Shown here piece after piece: positions 47,201 to 60,200 of a DNA stretch of 64,000 bases. Source of the DNA: Hyaloscypha bicolor E (taxonomy: Eukaryota > Ascomycota > Leotiomycetes > Helotiales > Hyaloscyphaceae); the NCBI RefSeq assembly GCF_002865645.1, contig NW_020194589.1, forward strand, positions 1,658,812 to 1,722,811. The letters run 5' to 3'. The notes beneath the pieces are model-generated. The model did not search any database. It saw only the letters and a list, made by a program, of their open reading frames with translations, and had not been told where the DNA came from. Both the position numbers and the translations under genes were made by a program. Positions within the stretch are counted from its first letter, which is position 1. Every line of letters begins with the position of its first letter.

Positions 47201-47324
47201 GAATGGCGATTATCGGATCTTGATCTCGATGCTGAAGCCTGGGGCCTCTGGCTCGGACATGACGGAGTGGGAGTCTTGGTTGAGTCCTGTTATTCGACTT
47301 CTGGGTAATTGGGAGGATGCTTAA
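44222..47324 (+). CDS. Secreted subtilisin-like protease (S8), catalytic Asp replaced by Asn
   Basis: Large subtilase of the fungal PA-domain/minor-extracellular-protease type. Exons 44222-44975, 45022-45888, 45978-47093 and 47146-47324 join in frame to 971 residues (introns 46, 89 and 52 bp). A signal peptide (MILPIFWLLALMSLASS) and an inhibitor-I9-like propeptide come first, then the S8 domain. The Asp block reads IAFINTGVDYNHP, so the catalytic Asp (family: IDTG) is Asn193, codon AAT at 44798-44800. His246 (GGHGTHVSG) and Ser566 (ISGTSMATP) are kept, as is the oxyanion Asn region (ASNGNNG). An inserted PA-like segment precedes the Ser block, and an Fn3-like C-terminal region follows. Otherwise undamaged. 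GAT to AAT is CpA-to-TpA on the opposite strand. Confidence 0.9.
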
Positions 47325-48311
47325 GAAGGTGAGTAAGGAAAGCTAGAGAATTTTGTTTAGTGATGTTCAGAATAAGTATAGAGGGCGTGAGATTCCAGGG
47401 TTGGGAGTCCAGGAGAAGTGAGCCGTTTGTAGATTGCAGGCCGCAGTCTTGTTTCCTAAAGGTAACCTAGTTTTACACTTCGCAGTCGTAGATATTTTCA
47501 CCTAGAAATTTCAACAGGTTTAAATCGATACTATCCGGTTTCCGAATCTCCATCCCTACTGGGCGTCGCAAAAGCCTCGTGCTATCGCTTGGAAGAATAA
47601 AAGGGGGGTTTCGGTAACCGATGCGCCGTCAAGCCTTCAAGGACGCAGGGCCTAAAAATAGATGGGGGTGGGAACTGGTGGGAGCCGAAGCCCCCTGGAC
47701 GCGGGGTTAGGCTACTCCAACAACTCCGCCATTAACAGTATCGCCATATTATTCACGAGATTGCCCTGTTTCCCAAGCTGAAGTCTCAATCATCAACGCC
47801 GAGTCTCAACTCTCTTTCAGGCCTCTGTCTCTGACATCCGATCGTGAACTTCAATTCCACAGACCATTCACCACACCCTTATATCACCCCACAGATAGTC
47901 AAAGGTGAGTGTATAGACTCACTTGTTGGTCCTTGCTGATTTGGTGGGAGCTGGAAGATTCAGTGCCTCGTCATCACCAAAATCATTGAATCGTGCACTA
48001 TCCCCCCCCCGGCGTCAACAGCAGCACCACGACTCAACATCATCCACATCAAATCATTCTATAGCCCGTACACCCAACGAGAACCACACAAACGCTTGCT
48101 CACTTGCTCCTGCATGCCCCAAAATTCTTCCAACATCACTCTTCCTTCGTGATCGCGAAACTTTGAGTGGCTTCAGTTGCAGGTTGGATTCAAACACTCG
48201 TCATCAAAATCATCATCTGCCTTCCCTTCTTCCACAACCCGATTGTATGTACAAACCGATACATTCCATTCATTCATTCATTGACTGACTGTGGAGTAAA
48301 GACCAATAACC
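47325..48311. other. Intergenic, promoter side of the DUF1993 gene
   Basis: No gene was recognised. CT-rich stretches and a C-run near 48002-48011 occur upstream of the DUF1993 ATG, and an ATTC repeat lies at about 48263-48283. Confidence 0.4.
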
Positions 48312-48842
48312 ATGGCTTCCTCTTCTTCCTCAGTTAATATACACGACGTCTTCGTCCCGATGTACATCCGCGCCCTCCAAAATACCTCCCACATCCTCAC
48401 AAAAGGCTTCTCCTACACAAACTCACAAGGTATCCCCGATAAAGAAGTCCTGAACTGGCGCCTCGCACCCGACATGAACCCGCTCATGTTCCAAATCCGC
48501 AACATCTGCAAGATCGCCGAAAACCTCATCGTCATCGTTCTCGGCACCCCTTTACCTGCTTCTTCCTCGTCCTCATATGGCGGTGGTGACATTGTTGCGG
48601 AAATGCAAACCTGGATCGCGAGTACGATTGAGCTGTTAAAGGACACGACGAGAGAGCAGTTTGAGGGACGGGATCAGGCTACTGTTACGGTGGCAGATTT
48701 GGGTACTCGGATGAAAGGCATTGAGTACGTGCAGGAATTCGGGGTGCCCAATTTCTATTTTCATAATAGCATGATATATGCACTGTTCAGGGGACATGGG
48801 ACACCAATTGGCAAATGGGATTACTTGAGAGGTGGTGCTTAG
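48312..48842 (+). CDS. DUF1993 protein, 176 residues
   Basis: Intronless. Covers the whole DUF1993 domain: VNIHDVFVPMYIRALQNTSH at the start, then LAPDMNPLMFQIRNICKIAEN and, at the end, GVPNFYFHNSMIYALFRGHG with GKWDYL. The family occurs in bacteria and fungi; it resembles DinB-like four-helix bundles and has no established activity. The ATG has a good context (ACCATGG). A Ser-rich linker (ASSSSSY) is inserted mid-domain. It is the last gene before the transposon nest, 120 bp from the composition change, with no lesions. Confidence 0.85.
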   Translation: MASSSSSVNIHDVFVPMYIRALQNTSHILTKGFSYTNSQGIPDKEVLNWRLAPDMNPLMFQIRNICKIAENLIVIVLGTPLPASSSSSYGGGDIVAEMQTWIASTIELLKDTTREQFEGRDQATVTVADLGTRMKGIEYVQEFGVPNFYFHNSMIYALFRGHGTPIGKWDYLRGGA

Positions 48843-49129
48843 GGTTTTGATGAAAGACGAGATCGAGCTGAGGACTGAGAGAGATGGACTGGGAGAACTG
48901 TAGTACGGAGACAGCGGCATAAAGTGACGGGAATACAGGGCATATTTCATAATATATTAATGAAGACCACTAATAGGCTCTGTAGGTCTTAGTTTCATCT
49001 CCCCATAATAATATCCTAGTCCCTGTAAGCCCTGTAAGGGTCCCCTGAAGCGATTAATTAACCCCGCACCCCCTCAAAAGAAGTAAATAGGAGCCAAACT
49101 ATAATATTAAACTATACTAATATATAGCT
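48843..49129. other. Boundary of the AT-rich block
   Basis: 3' flank of the DUF1993 gene. Composition changes sharply near 48960-49080. CCCTGTAAGCCCTGTAAGGG near 49021-49040 may belong to the transposon end. Confidence 0.4.
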
Positions 49130-50249
49130 ATCTTTTCCTGGCCCTTCTTTCTACCTTCTTTATACTTATTCCCCCCTTCTAAACGAATTATCTCTTATAT
49201 ATAATCAGGAATTACTATAATCCACTCTTGAATCTTACTTTAGGGAAGATTCGCCCAGTATTTCTCTTACCTTACTCTGAGCTTTTTTCTATTACTTATA
49301 GGCCCCCGCCTAGTAGTTTCCTTTTTTATCCAAAACTATACTTTCTTAATTATATTAAGATTAGGTAAGTTTCCTGGCTAAAGCATCTTTATAATCTTTT
49401 ATAGATTATAAATCTTCCCTTAGTAATATAACTTATAGCCCGGTATATTATTCTCTTATATAATCGTATTAGGGTAATTCTTTTAGTACTTTCTTGTAAA
49501 GGGCAAGAGCTTCTTAATTAATATCCTCTTCTAATATTAATACTAATTAATTCCTCTTCGTCTATTCTTTATAATAAAGGCCCTAGTCTTCTTATTATGC
49601 TTCTATACCTTTTATATACCTCCTAGTACCCGGCTATAGACCTTCTTCTAATTCCTTAGCTACTTCCTTTACTCCTTCTTTTACTTTTATTTATTAGCCT
49701 TCTTAATTAATAAATTCCTTATATTAAGATTAGCTTTATACTCTCTCTTTTCCTCTATAGTCTCCTTTTCCCATATATAATAAGGTCCCTTCTTATTAAA
49801 CGAAAAAGCTCCCCAAAATATAAACTCAGAAAAGCCTTTCTATCTTCTTTATATATAATACTTATTATACGCTTCTCTAGGTAATCTCTATATATATCTC
49901 TTGCCTCTTATACCTCCTAATTATACTATAGTCTCGTTTATAAAAATCACATTTTTCTAGTCTTCTAATATCTAGTATACTCGCTTTAAGTACTACTCTA
50001 ATTACTTCTTTTTATTAAACTTATTTAGTCTAGGCTTTACTATTAATTTATACTAAGAATAGCCTGCTTGCTTAAGGACTTTCCAGATAGTTCTAGAAGT
50101 AGTTTCGTACTTGCACTTTCTCACTTCCTTTATAATTATAGTATAAGAAAAGCCTCTTATAGTCGAGTTCTGAAGTATAACCTTTAAAACATACTTAATT
50201 GCATTAATTGAAATTAGAGGTCTTTCAGATCGTAATATATTTAGGATAT
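49130..50249 (-). mobile_element. Tc1/mariner transposon remnant with DDE transposase
   Basis: On minus, broken frames read as a fungal Tc1/mariner transposase. Near 50240-50060: RPLISINAIKYVLKVILQNS (helix-turn-helix region) and RTIWKVLKQAGYS. Near 49960-49760: LEDxKNVIFINETIV, then GGIRGKRYI and FIFWGAFSFNKKGPYYIW. Near 49370-49240: GNLPNLNIIKKV, then KKETTRRGPIS. Two catalytic Asp positions are Asn (SDET-type motif now INET; SPDLN now LPNLN) and many Trp are stops, as RIP makes. The N-terminal end is cut at 50249 by the LTR retrotransposon; the missing piece should lie beyond the right edge. Confidence 0.75.
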
Positions 50250-50512
50250 TGTTACGAGTATAAGATCTAGGGCCTGGAAGGCATAGTTAGACTGTCTCTA
50301 TTTTAATGATTCAAAGCTAAAGAGAGAAGAGAATCCCGAAGGAGCCTCGGATCTAAATAATCGCAAGCTATATACGGGCCCACGTACTAGCTTAAGCTCG
50401 GGATTACATATAATAATCAGGTAACTACAGATACCTTGCTCAGATGCCAGATGCCTCTCTAGCTTTAGTCTAACCCCTACTAGTACCGTATATTATAATA
50501 ACCGTAATATTA
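50250..50512 (-). repeat. Outer element 3' LTR, 263 bp
   Basis: The first 50 bp match the sequence at 63953-64000, with TpA-type differences. The ends fit TG...CA before RIP. Confidence 0.7.
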
Positions 50513-50529
50513 CCCCCCCCCCCCTCGAA

Positions 50530-53500
50530 GTAAGCTCGTCCCCGAGCTTCGAAAGTTCCTATTGAATTTCCAAGTCGTAGGTTATATATTAAAGGCCAGG
50601 GCCTTTTATATATAACTTTAAAGGATTTCCGTCCGTATTATACGGTTCCGGTAGTATATCGTTCTTGGTATAGTCTAACTAATAGGGGAGATTCTGGGGC
50701 GGTCCTGGCTATTCGGGATTCTTATTATAGAAGCTTTAAAGAGCTAGGGCGCTATTACTTAATAAGGAAGCGGGATACTACTTCAGATCTGGGTCCTATC
50801 CTTTCTACTAGACTTAGTACTTTAGCTTCCTATAAAATAGTTTTATTACTTATATCTTTTGAACTTTGTATTCTATTTCCCCGTCTTATAGTTCTAATAG
50901 CAGAGGCTCCGGATTTGCTTATCCGGAAAGGGGATTACCTGGATCTTTATATAGCTTCTCTATATAGAATACCGGATATATTCTTATTAATTCCGGAAGC
51001 TTAAGTCTAAAGAAATATCCTACTTATTCCAGGATTTTATATAGTTCTTCTATTTAGTAAGCTAGCTTATGGCTCGGATAATTATTCTTCTAGTACTTGG
51101 TAATAATTCATACCTTATCTCTTATTCCGAAGTTTACTAGTCGGCGGTATTTATTAGCTTAAGTAGTATAGTATTCTTATACTTATATTATATTCTCCTA
51201 TATCTTTTATTATAATTTATAGAGCCATATTACTAGGGTCTTTATTTCCTGTCTATTTAGCTCTTCCTTCGGGGTACCCGATTATACTTGGGTTTCCTAA
51301 TTAAATAATATCCGTAGTTTATAGCCCTTCTCTATAAGAAACGGGGATTAGCCTATAGTCTTATAGATTAGAGCTGCCTACTAGTAGTTAATTATTACTA
51401 CCTATTCGTTCTAATTATTCTAGTAGTAATTTATATAAAGATATAGCCATTAGTCAAAATACTAGTTAATAATCTCTATCTGGCTATTAGTTTGGGGATA
51501 GTTAGTAGTTAATAACTTGAGCTTTATACTAATATACTTATAGAACTTGCTCCAGAAATCCGATATAAACTAGGGGCCTTAATTAGATACTATAGTTTCC
51601 GGGATACTAACTTAGTAAACTATATAGGTAAGGAATAGGAGTACTAACTCTTTAGCTATTACTATATCTCGGACAGGAATCGTAATAAGGTACTTATCTA
51701 GGCGGTTAATAAAGATTACTACTATATTATACTTATTCCTACTCTCTAGATACTTCTTAAAATTCACTAATATATGTTACTAGGGGCAGTCAGGAACTAG
51801 TAATAGATATAAGAGCCCTGGCTTCTTATTTCTAGGGATATGGGATTATTAGTAGGTATAATAGTTATTCCTATACTAATTAATATTTATATCTTGGCCT
51901 GGCTAGTAATAGCGGGCCTAAAGAAGCTATTAAAGCTTGGCTTATTCTGGATATCCTATTAGGGGCTATATATATACCTTCTAAATAAGGGTAGTATATA
52001 AGGGTATTTCGGGTATTATTATACTATTAGATATAAATAGTTTACTATATTATAAAAGGAGGCCATTTTATAATATTCAAGTACCTTCTTTCTTATTTCT
52101 TGCTTTATTCTATAGTTCTTCTAGCTCCGGTAACTCTCGGTTCTTACTTAATAGCTTATCTACTAGCTAGATATTATTATACTAGGTTTCTTCCTGAGCC
52201 GGGCTTATAAAGGCCTTAATTAGGGCTAACTAGAGATCCCGTATAATATTATTATTAATCTTTTATTATAGGAAGAGAATTTGGGTTTAGTAAACTACTA
52301 TTACCTTATTCTAGGTAATTATATCCTTATATTTCCTATTTAAAATATCTACTTATTTATTTGACTTACCTGCCTAATATATAAGCTTAAAATAGTAATA
52401 AGAAAGATATTTTACCTAGTAAGCTTATCTTACTAAGAGCTTCTTTATAATTATAAAGTACTTAAGGGCTCGGTAATTTAAGTAAATTATAAAGGGTACT
52501 TCTTATAGGCCTTCTAGCTTTACTTATTATTTAGTTAAAGAGAGAATAATAGCAAGTATCTTTTTATTATAAATATTATAGTTTAGTTCTACTAACTATA
52601 TAGTCTTAGAGAAGAATACTATTGGGTACTAGAGTCCTATCTAGGGGTCTTATTATAAGAGAATACCGGCTATAACTCTATTTAATATATTTATTTTAAT
52701 TATAGTAAGAAGGTTCGGGTTATAGTAATATAGAATTAGTACCAAGAGTATAGTTTGCTTTAGTTTAGTAAAACCTTCTTAATACTAATCTGTCTATTTA
52801 AACGGAACTCTCTTATATATTAGAGCTATTAGGGGCTTTATTATATAGCCGTATTCCGTAATAAAGTATTAATAAAAGTTATAAAAACCCAGAAAGCCTT
52901 ATATTTCTTTAATTATTTTTAGTAGTTACTAGTTCTTAATAACTACTATTTTGTCTAGATCTATTTTAATACCTCTAATAGAAATAATAAAGTCTAGGTA
53001 CTTTATATAAATAACCTTAAACTCTAATTTCTTAATATTTACTTAAAGGCTAGTATCCCGTAATTACTAAAGAACCTTTTATATATAGTCTTTATACTCT
53101 AGGGAATTATTCGAGTAAATTAGGGTATTATTTAAATAAGCTATATAAAAGATATTAAGATAATTAAAAAGAATATTATTTATATATTTCTAATATATAA
53201 TAGGGCTATTAGTTAGGCCTTCCTAAAGAACCTTATACTTATAGGCCCTATATCTTATATGAAATATTATAAGTTTTTCTAATTCTGGGTTTATTCAGAT
53301 CTAATAAAATACTTACTAAATATCTAGCTTTATATAGACCTTAGCTTGAGCTAGCTATATAAGGGTCTCATAAATAAGAAAAAGAGAATAATAGTTCTTC
53401 CATATTAAGTTATTTAGCTTATAATAGTTAATATAGAATCAGAGAGCTCTATTAGCCTTTTTTATAAAAAGGATTAGGGATATAAAAGAGAACTAGCTTG

Positions 53501-54460
53501 GCTTAATAAAGCCCTATTAGAGGTTCTTTTTAAGAAAGCACTTGATCTCCTATAGCTTATAGGTTAACTATTAATAGAGCGGGAAATACCCTAGGCTTTC
53601 TAGGCCTTCGGGATTATTAATTTAAATCTTATAATTATATAATTAATATAGGAATAAGATATTTAATATTTTCTTTAAGAAGATATCTATAAAATCCTTA
53701 AACTTCTCTAGTAAGACTCTTACTAGCTACTATAACTCCGTCTTTCCTGGCTATTATTTGCCTGAAATAAACTTGTCTTCTTATTATAATTCTAGCTCTT
53801 TATTAATCTTAAAAAATAATATTATAAAGAAAAGGTTTTCCTTCTTCTATAGGTTTATCTAGAAAGTAGCTAGCGAAATACCTATAATATTAACTAAGGG
53901 CCTTAACTAGATCTTATGGCTTTCCTTTAGATAATATAGTTTTAATATTCCTATTTCTGGCTTAGGAGAAACTTCTATATTTCCTAAGGCCACTTATATT
54001 TCTTTATAATATCGAGCTTAATCCTTTTATTATATACGGCTTTCTAAACCCGGATTAGAAAGAAAATAAGAGGGTTTTCTCTTTATAAGCTAAGGTCTCT
54101 AGAACTTATCTATAGCTATAGCTTTATTCTTTCTATTTATATCTTCTTAGTACTAGTTACTTTTCCCAGATTCTAAGTTCTTATATATAATAGTTAGGAC
54201 CTTATCCTAATTCTTTTTTCTAGGCTAATTATCTGGCCAGATTAACTTTCTATTCTTGTAATTAATTAGAATACTAGTATTTACAAACTACTATTATTCC
54301 AAAATCATATTATATTTACCTAGCCCTATAACTAGTATAGGTACTAGGACCTTTTATCTATTAATTAAGAGTATAAGCTCAATATAATAAGTAATAGGTA
54401 CGGCCTACTTACTATTAAACCTCCTTATATTATAGGGTAATACTAATTAAGTAGGCTTAA
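50530..54460 (-). pseudogene. Outer element pol remains (reverse transcriptase recognisable)
   Basis: On minus, 53520-52850 reads as a Gypsy reverse transcriptase: FIKKANRALRFYINYYKLNN, then LAQAKVYIKLDI. The active site has become AYLNNTLIY (family YLDD), and a GFLGFYNFY block follows. Stops are dense. Further 3' domains (RNase H, integrase) should fall between 52.8 and 50.5 kb but are too decayed for me to place. Confidence 0.7.
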
Positions 54461-54758
54461 TATAATATATATAGGGTCGTATATAACTTAAGGGCATATA
54501 ATAAACCTCGGATATTATAGGTATTAATTAGGGAAATCGGCGGCCCTTTAATATCCCAACTAACTACTATTTATATTATATATATTAGGCTTATAAATTA
54601 CTAATTATATATATACTATTAGGGCCTCCTATTTAGAGAAGGCTTCCCTGGATCTTATAAGAGAGATAGAGATTAGTTCTATACTAAATTTAATACTATA
54701 GTTTTATAATATACTAATTTATTCTATTATTTTATTATCTACTAATAAATACCTTATA
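54461..54758 (+). repeat. Inner element 5' LTR
   Basis: 298 bp, same length as the 3' copy. Shared blocks include ATAATAAACCTCGGATATTA, GGGGCCTCCTATTTAGAG in one copy form or the other, and the ACTAATAAATACCTTATA end. Differences are mostly C/T and G/A. Confidence 0.85.
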
Positions 54759-57099
54759 AGCTAATCTCTTTATCCTTAAAAGAGGTAGTTTAATAAGTAA
54801 TTATATCTCGAAATCTATAAAATATATAATCCCTTACTAGAGCTATTCCTATAGAGGAAATCGACCAGATTAACCCTAATATAGGTAATAGTAAAGGCTC
54901 GTCTAATACTTTTAACGGGGCTCCTTAGAAGCCTCTAAGAGCTAGTAATAATAACAGAAATAATCCCGGTAATAATTAAGATATCGAGATTAATACCCAA
55001 GTTACTACTACCTAAGCTATAGAATAGGGCTTATATACTAAAGTCAAAGTACTCTAATAAAAGCAAGAATTAGTAAATATAATTAACTAGTATATCCTAT
55101 AATTAGAATAATATAAGAGTATTCTCAGGAATATCTTATAGTTTACTATATTTTATAGAAACTTTATTTATAAATCTATTCTCTTTTTCTTAGTAATTCC
55201 TATTAGGGAACTTCCTAAAATGGAATTAGAATTTATTTCCTTTCCTAATATAATAAGCTTTGAGAATAATCTCAATACTATTCGTTAGGAGCTACTATAT
55301 AATATCCTAAAGATATATTTAAACTAAAAGAAGCTTCTTAAAGTCCGGATATCTGATTTATATTATAGAAAGTCTCTTAAGAAATAGAAAATATTTATAT
55401 TTTCCTAAAAAGCGGTTTTTAGAACCTAATCTTAGACTTATAATAGATACTTTTCTAGAGTTAACTTTACTATAAGTATCCTTAGGAATAAACCTTATAA
55501 TACTTGGGAAGTTATAATAAAATAAAGCCTACTATTATATAAGATTTATTAGAAGTAATTTAAGGCCTATTTAGCTAATATACTTTAAGTACCTTAAACC
55601 CGTTAATAAAATACCTTTAAGAAGCTCCGAGATCTTTATTAGAAAAATAGTAAAATAGTTACCGAGTTATATATTCGGATAATTAGTCTCGAAATTAACT
55701 AGAACCTATATTCTAAGCAGAACTAGATCTAGACTCTTAATAATATTTTATCTAATTATAAGACTTATTAGATACTTATATATTTTTTTTTTAGGAAATA
55801 AGGTAATATCTATTTCTGAATAGCTTAAGAAAGCTTAGAAAGCAGAATATATTACTTATTTCAAATTAAGGAAAGTAAAAGAAGGGAAGTTTAATAAGGG
55901 TAATTCTGCCCCTAAGAACTCTAATTTAGCAAATTCTGATTTATAAGGCTATTAAAAAAGAAAGAATAAGTTCCGAAAATTATATAAGAAATTCTTAGGT
56001 AATATTTTGGCTTCTTTAAGGCCTTAATAAAATACTAGTTCTATTTTAGATATAGTTTATTAGATTTATAAATAGAAAGAATACTTCTTAGGAAATATAA
56101 AGTATTTCAAATATATTAAATAGGCTTAGTAGAACCCTAATAAGGCCAAAACCATAGAAGAGTTAAGGTATTTATAAAAGCAGGTTAATACTATTATTAT
56201 AGAGAAGTACTTTAGAGAAGACTTTCCTAAGAAATAGGGAAAAGAAAAGGCCAAATCTTAAATATTAATAATTTTGGCTATAATAAAAAAGATATATTAC
56301 TTTATATAATTATTTAAGTAAGATTAATATAGCCAGAAATAGGTATCTTAGAGATATATAGCAGATTTAGTAATACCGGATTAGATTATAACTTCCTTAA
56401 TAATAATTAGGCTTAAAGCCAGGGCTTTATTATTTTAGCTAAGTATAACTAAGGGTTTATAACCTTTTATAGGAATAGATTTAAGGTCTATTAAGCCTAT
56501 AATCTTGAGATATTTATTATAGATAATTATAATAAAATATATCCTTTTAAGCTCCGGTTCTATAAATATAAAAATATTAGCTCTTATAGCCTTATTTTTA
56601 GTATAGAATTTTATAAAGTAACTCTTATATAATATATAGATTATATTAAGAAATAATAGATATATATATCTATATAGCCTAATAATATTAAGATCCTAAT
56701 ACTAAAAGAGTTTAGTAAGGAGCTTAACTAGTATCCTGAGCTAGTATCTTAAGTCTTATTTTTAATAAAAGGCAAATATAACTATTTTAGATAATAGGCT
56801 TTATATATTTATAATAATTACTAGGTCTCTACTTTATTATATGGTTCTAGTAATACTAAATAGGAGTTTTTAATATAGTAAATTAATACCCTTCGGAAAG
56901 GGGCCTTAGAGATACCTATTTACTTCCGGAATAATAAATATAAAGACTTCTTATAGGTTTTTAATCCTAATAAAGCTTCGGAACTTCCTAATCTTAGTAG
57001 TATTAAATACTTTATTAATATAAATAGTACGGTCCTATATAGGCCTTTATATAATCTATTAGAGATCTAACTAGAAATATTATATCTATATTTATAGGA

Positions 57100-60000
57100 T
57101 ATATTTTATAAATATTAGATAAGGCCTAGTAAAAGCCTAGTAAAAATACCTATTCTTTTTATTTCTAAAAAAGATAAAGGGCTATATTTTTATATTAATT
57201 ATTATAAACTTAATTAAGTTATAATCAAGAATTAGTATTTGCTTTCTCTTATTAATAAGACCCTTAACCGGCTCCAAAAAGCCAAGATCTTTATAAAGCT
57301 AGATCTTAAGAATATATATTATTAAATAAGAATTTATAAAGAATATAAATAGAAAATAGCTTTTAGGACCTACTATAGCTATTTTAAATATCTTATAATA
57401 TCTTTTGGGCTAGCTAATATACTAGCCATATTTTAAGTATATATTAATACTATACTTATAGGGCTCCTGAATTATTTTATAGTTATTTATTTAAATAATA
57501 TTCTTATTTACTTCTAAAATAAAGATAAATACTATAATTATATTTATTAGATATTTACTAGGCTATATAAAAATAACCTGTTTTATAAACTTAGTAAATG
57601 CGAGTTTAATATTAAGGAAATTAAATTTCTGAGCTTTCTTATTAGAATAGAAAATATTTATACGGATTCTAAATAAATCTATAATATTATTAAATAGCCA
57701 GAACTAAAATTATTCTATAATATTTAAGTATTTCTTGAATTTACTAATTTCTATTATAGGTTTATCTACTATTACTTTCAGGTAATTATAGGCTTAATAA
57801 ATCTCTTAAAAGAAATAGAAAAGGGCCGGAAATCCGGTCTTTTTATATAAATAGATAAAATAGCTAAAAGCTTTAAGACTTTAAAAAAAGCTTTTACTAT
57901 AATACCTATTCTAGTTTATTTTAATTCTTCTAAGAATATTTATATTAAAACTAATATATTAAAATTCGTAATTACTAGTACTATTTTATAATAAGTTAAT
58001 TCTAGTAATAGCCCGAAAAAATACTAGTATCTAATAGTATTCTAGTTCCGGAAACTTTCCAGAGCCAAATATAACTATAGTACCTATAATAAAGAGCTAC
58101 TTATAATTATTAAAGCCTTTAAATATTAGTACTATTACCTTAAAGAGTCCAGGTTTATAATTAAGGTTATTATAGACTATAATAACCTCTAATACTTTAT
58201 AGAAATAAAGTATCTAGAAAGCTATTAAATATATTAGGTAATATATCTTATAATATATAATTTTAATATTATTTACTATAAAGGTACCTCAAACCCAGTA
58301 AATAGACCTAGTAAAAGACCTAATTATAAAAAAGGTTCTATTAATATAACTTGGCTTTTAACTTTTTAGAATAAGTTAAAAAAAGCTTTTATAATTATAA
58401 TTCAGAAATCTTTATAAATATCTAAAGAGTTCTCTTTTTAAAATAAGTATTATTTAATACTTACTATATTTATAATAACTAAGGAGAAATATTTACTATA
58501 AGATAAGTAAATAGATTATCTTATAGATTCCTTAACTATAGAATTAGTTAAGAAATAAAATATAGGGAAATGCCTTAAAGGCTCTACTATTATAGCTAAG
58601 GTAATAGAAATATCTATAATTATATTACTTAATAGAACTAAAGACTTCTCGGTCTCTCGAGTTTTTAAATTAAATAGTTATAAATATCTAATTCCCTATA
58701 TATAAATATATATAGCTACTAAAAGAGCTATAGTACTAGCCTCTCTATCTGAATCTCTTCTAAATATTATCCAGGTAGCTTAGAGAAATAATTCTTAATA
58801 TTAGAATATTATAAAATAAAGGCTTAGTAAAAAAGATACTAAGAGAAAGGAAATCTAGAAAAATAATTCGAGCCTATTTAGGTACTATTTAAGAATTATT
58901 ATATCTAATAATCCTGCTTTATATTAAGAAGTTATAAAGCTTTATTATAATAATCTAATAGACAAATACTATAGAATAAAGAAGACTTTTAAGCTCCTTA
59001 GAAGATCCTAGTATTAGGAGAATATAAAAGGAGATATTTATAATTATTATTAAGAATATAATATCTATTAGAAAATTAAGGTAAAGAGGTATTTGCTATA
59101 TAGTTTACTTAATAGTTTATTATAGCCTAAGAGATCCTAAAATAAGATTTCTATAAATTTTATTATAGGTCTACTATTATATAAGAATCCGGTAAAAGGT
59201 CCTGATTTTAATATAATTCTTATAATTATTAACTAGTATTCTAAAATAATAAGATATATTATATATTATAAGACTATTAATTCTCTAGAGCTTACTAAGA
59301 TTATATAGGAATATATTTTCTCGATCTTTAACTTCCCTAATAAAATTATTTCTAATTAAGAAATAGTATTTACTAGCTAGTTCTAGTCTGTTTTCTGCTT
59401 CTATTTAATATATAAATAGTATTTAAGTATAGCTTATTATTCTTAAATAAATAGTTAGATAGAAAAACAGAACCAGGCCCTAGAATACTATTTAAGATAT
59501 TATTATAATACCTAAAAAAATAACTAGTTTAAAAAGTTATCTTTTATAGAATTTATATATAATAACTCAAAATATTAGGTTTTATAGGATATATCTTTCT
59601 ATATATATTATAGATACTATTCTTAATTTCTATAAAATCCTAAGAATAGAATTATAGAAAAGATACTAGCTATATATAGGAGGCTAGAAACCCTTAAAGC
59701 AAAATAGAGAAAGCTTAAGGATTTATAATATTATATATAAAATAACCGGGAAACCTACTATAATAAATACTAGTTAGCTAAATACTATTCTAAAGAAGCC
59801 TAGATAATACTATTAATAAGAAATATTAAACTTAAAATAAGAAAGCTTAAGCTAAAATTTATAGATCTATTTAGGATCTTTAAATATATTAGTAATTTAG
59901 TATATAAATTAAAACTACTAAATATATATAATTATTTATATCTAACTTTTTATATTTCCCTCTTTAAAGAATATATAGTAAAAAAGAATTAGAAGCTATA

Positions 60001-60200
60001 CCTATATTTTTTTAGAGAACTTCCGGAATTAGTAAATAATAATAAAAAATAAGAATAGAAAATAAAAGCTATTATTAATTATTAATAAAATAATAAAAGT
60101 AAAAAGTAATAGTATTTAATTAAATAAAAAGCCTGGCCTAAAAATTATAATATCTAGTTATTCGCTTTTCCTAATTTTGAAAATTCTAAGGAACTTCTGA
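57100..60200 (+). pseudogene. Inner element pol remains (RT, RNase H, integrase, chromodomain)
   Basis: RT: LQKAKIFIKLDLKNIYY, KIAFRTYYSYFKYL, then the active site VIYLNNILIYF (YLDD family; 57483-57506) and KLSKCEFNIKEIKFL. RNase H: around 57,900 (IYIKTNILKFVIT where the family has ETDAS). Integrase: KNPVKGPDFNIILIIINQYS, then INSQIEKQNQALEYYLRYYY. Tail: KFIDLFRIFKYISNLVYKLK and a chromodomain-like WPKNYNI near 60,150. Catalytic acids are Asn in places, and Trp and Gln codons are stops throughout. Confidence 0.8.
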
